A stretch of 64,000 nucleotides of DNA from Pestalotiopsis fici W106-1 (taxonomy: Eukaryota; Ascomycota; Sordariomycetes; Amphisphaeriales; Sporocadaceae). Of the stretch, positions 57,811 to 64,000 are shown one piece after another. The DNA lies in contig NW_006917091.1 in assembly GCF_000516985.1 (NCBI RefSeq), positions 2,731,451-2,795,450 on the forward strand. Reading direction: 5' to 3'. Each line of letters starts with the position of its first letter. Positions within the stretch are counted from its first letter, which is position 1. The position numbers were made by a program, and so were the translations under genes. Under the pieces are notes generated by a model. The model did not search any database and had not been told where the DNA came from. It saw nothing but the letters and a program-made list of their open reading frames with translations.

Positions 57811-60095
57811 ATGCTCCGTACCCGCCAGGCCAGCCGAGCCGTCAAGGCTCTGGCTCAAAACTCGCGATTCCAACAGCGGTCTTTCAGCACCTCGCCGGCG
57901 ACTGCTGCTGCCAAGCTCACTCACAAGACTCCCGCTGGTACCAGGAATCAGGCCACGTCGGCAACCTCTTCTCCGTACGTGCTCTCTCCTTTTCGTCCGA
58001 CATCGCTGTCGCTCCAATTCGAGCCAATTTGTAGTACTGACACCGTGGAATGTAGCGTAGCAAGAGAATCGCCCTCAAAGGCCTTTAACACGGCAGATGC
58101 CAAGTCGCAAGGCCATGTGCAACCTCTGGTCAACCCCAGACAACCAGAGATGGATGAGTCGTATGTTGTCTCGTCACCCCGCCGCAATTGTGCATGTCGA
58201 GCTAACCATTGTTTGGCAGGTTCATTGGCAAGACTGGTGGTGAAATCTTCCACGAAATGATGCTGAGGCAAGGTGTCAAGCACATCTGTAGGCGAAACAC
58301 ATTTATGCACTTGCATAGCGGCCATCAACTAACATGAGTCACAGTCGGATATCCTGGTGGTGCCATTCTGCCCGTCTTCGACGCCATCTACAACTCGAAA
58401 CATTTCGATTTCATCCTCCCGAAACACGAGCAAGGTGCTGGACACATGGCTGAGGGTTACGCCAGAGCATCTGGCAAGCCTGGTGTCGTTCTCGTCACCT
58501 CTGGCCCAGGTGCCACCAACGTCATTACCCCCATGCAGGATGCCCTGTCTGACGGTACTCCCATGGTTGTCTTCACCGGTCAGGTCGTCACCAGCGCCAT
58601 CGGTAGCGATGCTTTCCAGGAGGCTGATGTTATTGGTATCTCGAGAGCCTGCACCAAGTGGAACGTCATGGTCAAGAACGTTGCCGAGCTTCCCCGGAGA
58701 ATCAACGAGGCTTTCGAGATTGCCACCAGCGGTCGTCCCGGTCCCGTCCTGGTTGACCTGCCCAAGGATGTCACCGCCGCCGTCTTGAGGAGAGCTATCC
58801 CCACCGAGTCTGCTCTCCCCGCCCTTCCCAGCGCCGCCTCGCGCGCTGCCATGGAGGTCACCCGCCGACAGAATGCCGAGTCGATTCGTCGCGTTGCCAA
58901 CTTGATCAACAACGCCAAGCAGCCCGTCATCTATGCTGGTCAGGGTATCATCTCCTCGCCCGATGGCCCTGCTCTTCTCAAGGAGCTGGCTGACAAGTCG
59001 TCCATTCCCGTCACAACCACCCTCCACGGCCTAGGTGCATTTGACGAGCTCGACGAAAAGTCTCTGCACATGCTGGGTATGCACGGTTCCGCCTACGCCA
59101 ACATGGCTGTCCAGGAGGCCGACCTGATCATTGCCCTTGGAGGACGATTCGACGACCGCGTCACTCTGAACATTAACAAGTTTGCTCCTGGTGCCAAGGC
59201 CGCTGCTGCCGAGGGCCGCGGAGGTATCGTCCACTTTGAGATTATGCCCAAGAACATCAACAAGGTTGTTCAAGCCACCGAGGCCGTCGAGGGTGATGTC
59301 TCCACCAACCTTATTCAGCTCCTGCCCCAGGTTGAGAAGAAGGCCATCTCGGATCGTCAGGCATGGTTCGATAAGATCAACGCCTGGAAGACTAAGTGGC
59401 CCCTTGGTGATTACGAGAAGGCTGAGAGAGCCGGACTTATCAAGCCCCAGACCCTCATTGAGGAGCTCAGCAACCTGACCAACGACCGCAAGCACGAGAC
59501 TATTATCTCAACTGGTGTCGGCCAGCACCAGATGTGGACCGCCCAGCACTTCAGATGGCGTCACCCCCGAACCATGGTCACCTCCGGAGGTCTGGGAACC
59601 ATGGGTTACGGTCTGCCTGCTGCCATTGGTGCCAAGGTTGCCCGTCCTGATGCTCTCGTCATTGACATTGACGGTGATGCCTCTTTCAACATGACTCTGA
59701 CCGAGCTGAGCACAGCAGCACAGTTCAACATTGGCGTCAAGGTCATTGTCCTGAACAATGAGGAGCAGGGTATGGTCACGCAATGGCAGAACCTGTTCTA
59801 CGAGGACCGCTACGCACACACTCACCAGAAGAACCCCGACTTCATGAAGCTGGCTGATGCTATGGGCATCCAGCACCGGAGACTCATCAAGCCCGACGAC
59901 ACTGTCGATGCCCTGAAGTGGCTCATTGAGTCTGATGGCCCCGCCCTGCTCGAGGTCATCACCGACAAGAAGGTTCCCGTCCTGCCCATGGTGCCCGCCG
60001 GCTGCGGTCTGCACGAGTTCTTGGTGTGGGACAGCGAGAAGGACAAGAAGCGAAGAGTGATGATGCGGGAGAGAACCGGTGGCCTCCACGGCTAA
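57811..60095 (+). CDS. ILV2: Acetolactate synthase catalytic subunit, mitochondrial
   Basis: Four exons: 57811-57974, 58056-58160, 58220-58287 and 58345-60095, giving 695 residues; introns are 81, 59 and 57 nt. The N-terminal 35 residues (MLRTRQASRAVKALAQNSRF) form a mitochondrial presequence. The TPP-activating glutamate is E141 in LPKHEQGAGHMAEGYARASG, and the TPP/Mg motif is IDGDASFN followed by LNNEEQGMVTQWQ. The enzyme condenses pyruvate to acetolactate, or pyruvate with 2-oxobutyrate to acetohydroxybutyrate, the first shared step of valine, leucine and isoleucine synthesis, and works with the Ilv6 regulatory subunit. Numbering is offset +2 from yeast. Position 194 (yeast P192, Arabidopsis P197) is valine (codon GTC, 58587-58589), not the common proline, within FTGQVVTSAIG. 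Other inhibitor-contact sites (A119, A202, the W in TQWQ) are conventional. The gene looks fully functional. Confidence 0.96.
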
Positions 60096-60817
60096 GCGGA
60101 GCACTCTGAATCTTGACTGCTTTTAATGTTGCCGACAAGTTGAGCTCTGCTATCCTAAGGGGTTTGGCTTTTGGTCGAGAAAGATATGTGTTATCGCGAC
60201 TTTATCGTTTTGTCGTCGAGCTTTTTCGCATATCTGGGCGGATGTATACCACGGACGAGGGTGACGGGAGGATTTTCATGGTCGCCAAAATACCAAAAAA
60301 GTGTTTTTTACGGCATCGGCTTGTGCACCCATAGCATCGAATTTTGTTCCGGGCATATGGCGTATGAGGTTAATTTGTTCTGATTCTTTTGAGTTGTTCG
60401 CTCTCACATGGCATCTTGGAATTGTATATAGCGAAATGTGGCCGGAAAAAATAAACGGGAGCTTTTTATTCCAAATTCTGATCGAAATGTGAAGAGTGAA
60501 GCGCAAGCTGGAAATACCAACATCAACCTCGGCATTTGAAATGGTCAAGCAGGATACTTGTTTTGCAACTTACAATTCCGCTTTTGTCGTAGAAGGAAGC
60601 ACAGCATCATCAATATTCTGGTTGTCAATGTTCTTTTAACGATTTATTTATTTTGGCCCCTTCTTTATAACGCCACTGCCATCTGCTCTTTCTTCGCTAA
60701 AGCAAAACATGCATTCATTCATGGTCCAGGATATCAAGCCCTTTATTCAATACTCTCCCGTGTCTTCTCTCCCACTCCGTTCGTGTCTTGATCGAAATCG
60801 CCAGCCCTCACACCGCA
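60096..60817. other. Convergent 3' region between ILV2 and the 60818 gene
   Basis: Both neighbours end here. AT-rich stretches at 60290-60310, 60450-60480 and 60630-60680 probably hold the two polyadenylation regions. No gene seen. Confidence 0.45.
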
Positions 60818-62842
60818 TCAGTAATCTCCTAGAACCAACTTGGCGAGTTTCTCTGCATCATCGCGCAGCTCGGCCAGGAAGTTTGTTGTACTCGGTGACT
60901 CCCTCGGGAGTACCGTATTATTGTGCCGCCTCGAATAAGCGGCAAACACGACGCCCCGGTTGGCAGCATTCTTTGCGCCCCCCATCATGATGGACTTTCT
61001 GTCGGCCACATCTTGAGACCGGACCGAGGCTCGCTTGCTGGCCAAGGAGCACGCCCAGCCATGACTGAAGGGACCGGCCGGGTCGTCGAGCTCGCTCCAC
61101 CTATCCGTCTGCAGGGCCGTTTGCAGCACGTGAGCCTGGATCTGCAAGGGCTCGCCGACCTGGTCCAGGCCAAACGCTGCGAGGTACTGTGTGCAGATAT
61201 CCGCTCTTGTAGATGGAGCGCCACACAGCACACCACTCCCCTTGTTGACCTCTACTACTGAATGATGTGGTGTTGCGCCACAAGAAGCAGTCCTTGATAA
61301 AGACGCTTGGCGGCGACTCCCTTCGCTACTCGGCCACACCTTGATGAGGTAGATCAAGTCAAAGTTGAACTTTGTGGCGATGCCGGCCGTCATGAGGGCG
61401 CCGAGCTCCCAGGCAGAGTGGCGCGCGGCGGGCAGAGGCGCCAGGAACTGGAGGTCCACCGGCGTTTCCGGCGGCGTCATTTCACCGCTGGTCGGGTCGA
61501 CGGCATGGACGCGCCGCGGCTGGGCAGGGGCGGCGACGGCGACGACGGTCGAGGTGGTGAGCGTCCTCCGCCGAATGCGCACCCGGACTTCATCTTTGGG
61601 AGGGGGAGGGGGTGGAGGGGGTGGGTAGGAAGGTGGTGGTGTGAACGGCCGTGCCTCGAAAATATCCTCGTCACTTAGTGCATATATGTCCTTGATGGTG
61701 GGCTCTTCTAGGATTCTTTTCTTGACAACTGAAAAACTCGTCTCAATGAAGTCTGACGCATTGGTTGTCTTGTCGAGATGTAGACGTGGTATGGGGCTGC
61801 CATTGGAATCCAAGGTGTACAGGTTGGGATCATCACGCCTGACGCCCCAGGTTTCTCGTGAAGTCTTGTGTCCAGAAACCGACGTGGGCTGCTGGCCTTT
61901 GGTGACGAGCGACTTTGGCGATAAGTCGCTATTGGAGCTGACATCCGCGTTTAGTTTGCTATGGATATTTGATCGGATGGTGACAATAGTTGATTGGTCA
62001 TCTTCACTATCTGACGTTGGCGGGGAGTAGGTATGGCACATGGATGAGTTGATGACAGAGTACTGTCTTGGGAACTTTGAAAAGTCCCATGGCTGGCTTT
62101 TCGATGGCTGTCCAGTGTGCGGTCTCGGAGGCGTCTTGAGTCCTTTTCTTCGCAGGGGCGATTTGGGGGGTGGGTGTTCAGGCACCGCAAACATTGGCGA
62201 CGGCATTAATGTTTTGTCCTCTGGGGTTTCATGGTTCAAGGCCAATCCAAGATTCTGATTCATGGACAACAGCTCGTTGGGTTTGAACATGAGAGAAATA
62301 CGCCGGGGAGACCAATCCAGCAATTGGTGGCCGTCCTTGTCCGACCTTGACGACTCCAAAGCATCATTGCTCGTGTCATTGCGGCCTGGCGAGCCTTTGG
62401 AAGTATCAGGAGTTTTCGGGGACCGGAACAGTGAGTCTTCTGGGAAGCGGAAACCTGAAAGATGAGGAGGCGTTGATGGTATCTCGGGAATGGACTGTGG
62501 TCTAGGCTCGTAACTTCTGGTCTTTCTCTCAACATCCAGAGACTTGATACCTGACATTTGTCCTCTTATAGACTTTTTCACGTCGGGAAGACTTCGCGAT
62601 CTCGCCTTGTCTTTGCCATTCTGTGCCTCATCCCGCGGTTGCATACGAGATGACGTTGGCTTGAGAAACGATGGCGAAGGAAAGACGGTGGTTTCTCTGG
62701 CATCCGTTCCTGGACTTGTTGTTTGCACAGAGTCGAAATCCCTCAATGGCACGCTCCTCTGCGGCACATCCTTTTCTCTCTTCCGGGAAGAGCTGAAGAA
62801 CTTCTCCAGCCTATCAAGACCACCCGTCATCCTTGTCTGCAT
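60818..62842 (-). CDS. Conserved fungal protein of unknown function, proline-rich
   Basis: A single exon of 674 residues on the minus strand. Residues 1 to about 400 are Ser/Pro-rich and probably disordered, with many SP sites. A polyproline run of nine lies near residue 410 (YPPPPPPPPPKD) and may bind SH3, WW or profilin partners. The C-terminal part from about 460 looks folded: APLPAARHSAWELGALM, KFNFDLIYLIKVWP, then LAAFGLDQVGEPLQIQAHVLQTALQTDRWSEL and GVVFAAYSRR. I recall related sequences in many Pezizomycotina but no assigned function. The start may be Met5 (MTGGLDRLEKFF), because a TATATGCAG just before it could be an intron acceptor. Residues about 515-560 are Ser/Gly-rich and could hide a short retained intron. 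No membrane segment or signal peptide. Confidence 0.82.
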   Translation of the reverse strand: MQTRMTGGLDRLEKFFSSSRKREKDVPQRSVPLRDFDSVQTTSPGTDARETTVFPSPSFLKPTSSRMQPRDEAQNGKDKARSRSLPDVKKSIRGQMSGIKSLDVERKTRSYEPRPQSIPEIPSTPPHLSGFRFPEDSLFRSPKTPDTSKGSPGRNDTSNDALESSRSDKDGHQLLDWSPRRISLMFKPNELLSMNQNLGLALNHETPEDKTLMPSPMFAVPEHPPPKSPLRRKGLKTPPRPHTGQPSKSQPWDFSKFPRQYSVINSSMCHTYSPPTSDSEDDQSTIVTIRSNIHSKLNADVSSNSDLSPKSLVTKGQQPTSVSGHKTSRETWGVRRDDPNLYTLDSNGSPIPRLHLDKTTNASDFIETSFSVVKKRILEEPTIKDIYALSDEDIFEARPFTPPPSYPPPPPPPPPKDEVRVRIRRRTLTTSTVVAVAAPAQPRRVHAVDPTSGEMTPPETPVDLQFLAPLPAARHSAWELGALMTAGIATKFNFDLIYLIKVWPSSEGSRRQASLSRTASCGATPHHSVVEVNKGSGVLCGAPSTRADICTQYLAAFGLDQVGEPLQIQAHVLQTALQTDRWSELDDPAGPFSHGWACSLASKRASVRSQDVADRKSIMMGGAKNAANRGVVFAAYSRRHNNTVLPRESPSTTNFLAELRDDAEKLAKLVLGDY

Positions 62843-64000
62843 ATATAGACGAGTAAAGAACTTGAATGCTGCAGATGTTCAGTGCGAGATACTCTACGAG
62901 TCGGGACCAATGACTTACTGAAGCAAAGGTGTTCTTTGGAAGGGGAAAAAAAAACAATTGACGATGGGCGATGCCCAATAGTCAGAGATTTTGCCTAGCC
63001 TTTTTCCGAAACGAGACAACTGCGCCTGAGATTCAGGTCAAGCTCGCGGCAATGTTTGGGGCTCTGAGAATAAACTTTTCTCTGGTCTCTCAGGTCCCGA
63101 CGAGATACGAGGAGTGACGAATAATAATTGTGCTCCTCAACCGGTCGAGATTGGATAGCCCAAACCCAAGATTGCTAAGGAAAAGTGTTGGTAAAGAAAA
63201 AAACGGGATACGTTCAAAGACGGCAGACATGAGCGGTACAATAATTTCGAGTAATCATGAGCATTACACGGCGGGCGGCTGTTACGGTAGTCGATGGTAC
63301 GACAGAGTGTTCGAGTACCCGTGTTCTTGACGACAGGTGAACACACAAACAGGGCAGAATGTCTCTCTGACAAAGCGTGTCTCACCGAAAGCCGGTCCGA
63401 AGAATATATGGCAAAGGAGCACGATGGTGATGATGAGGGACGACGACGACGAAACTCGCTATGATGGGTCGAGAAGAGCCTCTCTGGAAACAGGGAAGTA
63501 TTAAGAAAGAAGTTACATGGTCAGTATAATGTATTACATACCCAAGCTAGACTGCTGCAAGGACTATTTCAGGGTAGCTCGAGTGGCGCCTGGGTTGATA
63601 GCCCCAAGTGGACGCCGTGGCTGCTAACCCACATTGTGCTATATAATCAATAGCATCTGATGAAACACAGCGTTGGTGGGAATGGCTGGGATAGTGGCAG
63701 CAAGAAAAGTCCTTTTTGTGCATGCGGCAGCGGCAGAGCATGTGCATGCTTTAGGCCGAGAATGAGGCGCGTCTTGAGGAGATACAAGTGAAGAAAAGAA
63801 GACGGGCAATGAGTCAGTAAGTATGTATGCAGATGGGCCGAGCAAGGTGACGAGGTCCGTCCTCCTCCTCTTCTTTACACCTATAATATCTTGTAACTTG
63901 CTTGTACTATCATGGTCAGGAATGAAAAACACGACCTTGAGAGAGAGAGAGAGAGAGAGAGAGAGGACGTAGTAGTAGTTGGTAGTAGTACGAACGAAAA
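62843..64000. other. 5' flank of the 60818 gene
   Basis: 1.2 kb to the right edge without a recognised gene. It should contain the promoter and leader of the minus-strand gene. A GA microsatellite lies at 63939-63965, and GTAGTAGTAG-like repeats follow at 63968-63990. Confidence 0.45.
63939..63965. repeat. (GA)n microsatellite
   Basis: About 13 perfect GA units near the right edge of the window. Confidence 0.85.

Noticed and set aside
58329..59027. 232-codon frame antisense to ILV2
   Set aside because: Shadow of the strongly codon-biased sense gene; Gly/Asp-rich with no domain.
1..64000. CRISPR arrays, intact transposons or a secondary-metabolite cluster
   Set aside because: No regularly spaced repeats, no transposase or integrase frame, and no synthase-type core enzyme was found.

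Overview
The window is nuclear DNA from a filamentous ascomycete, most likely a Sordariomycete and probably Hypocreales. The evidence is short spliceosomal introns (about 47-122 nt) with GTRNGT-type donors and CTRAC-like branch sites, tRNA genes interrupted at position 37/38, long serine/proline-rich fungal proteins, widely spaced genes, and intergenic microsatellites of the TAGG/GGTA type. Genus cannot be settled from the sequence alone. Exon structures below were rebuilt by hand. Each complete spliced model has a total coding length divisible by three.

Layout from left to right. The left edge holds the last two exons of the GINS replication subunit Psf1 (+). After 3 kb without a recognised gene comes a six-exon SulP transporter with STAS and cyclic-nucleotide-binding domains (+, 3252-6797). 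A decayed stretch follows (about 7.2-9.0 kb) with remnants of a TPR protein, an MFS transporter and a Ure2-type glutathione transferase. Next are an intact MFS transporter (+, 9637-11237) and the tail of a DUF6594-type membrane protein. Two long, partly disordered proteins lie at 15013-18582 and 23056-26599 (both +). tRNA-Asp(GTC) is at 27269-27359 (-), 5-oxoprolinase at 28870-33096 (+), and tRNA-Arg(TCT) at 33489-33615 (-).

In the right half there is an eight-cysteine CFEM-like single-pass membrane protein (-, 35797-36603), then about 8 kb that is nearly gene-free apart from a two-exon microprotein gene (-, 41495-41818). Then come glycogen debranching enzyme (-, 44590-49292), NAD-dependent glycerol-3-phosphate dehydrogenase (+, 51513-52991), a membrane-anchored gamma-glutamylcyclotransferase-like protein (-, 53195-54532), a small coiled-coil ORF (-, 55273-55572), mitochondrial acetolactate synthase ILV2 (+, 57811-60095) and a conserved fungal protein of unknown function (-, 60818-62842).

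The genes are mainly independent housekeeping functions: replication, glycogen turnover, glycerol and redox balance, branched-chain amino acids and the 5-oxoproline branch of glutathione metabolism. I see no biosynthetic cluster, intact transposon, CRISPR array or clear new system. The most notable points are a valine at a site usually proline in acetolactate synthase, an in-frame GC-AG intron in the SulP gene, a start exon with only four coding bases, an overlooked 89-residue gene, an N-terminal extension plus a TP-rich insert in glycerol-3-phosphate dehydrogenase, and the pseudogene cluster.
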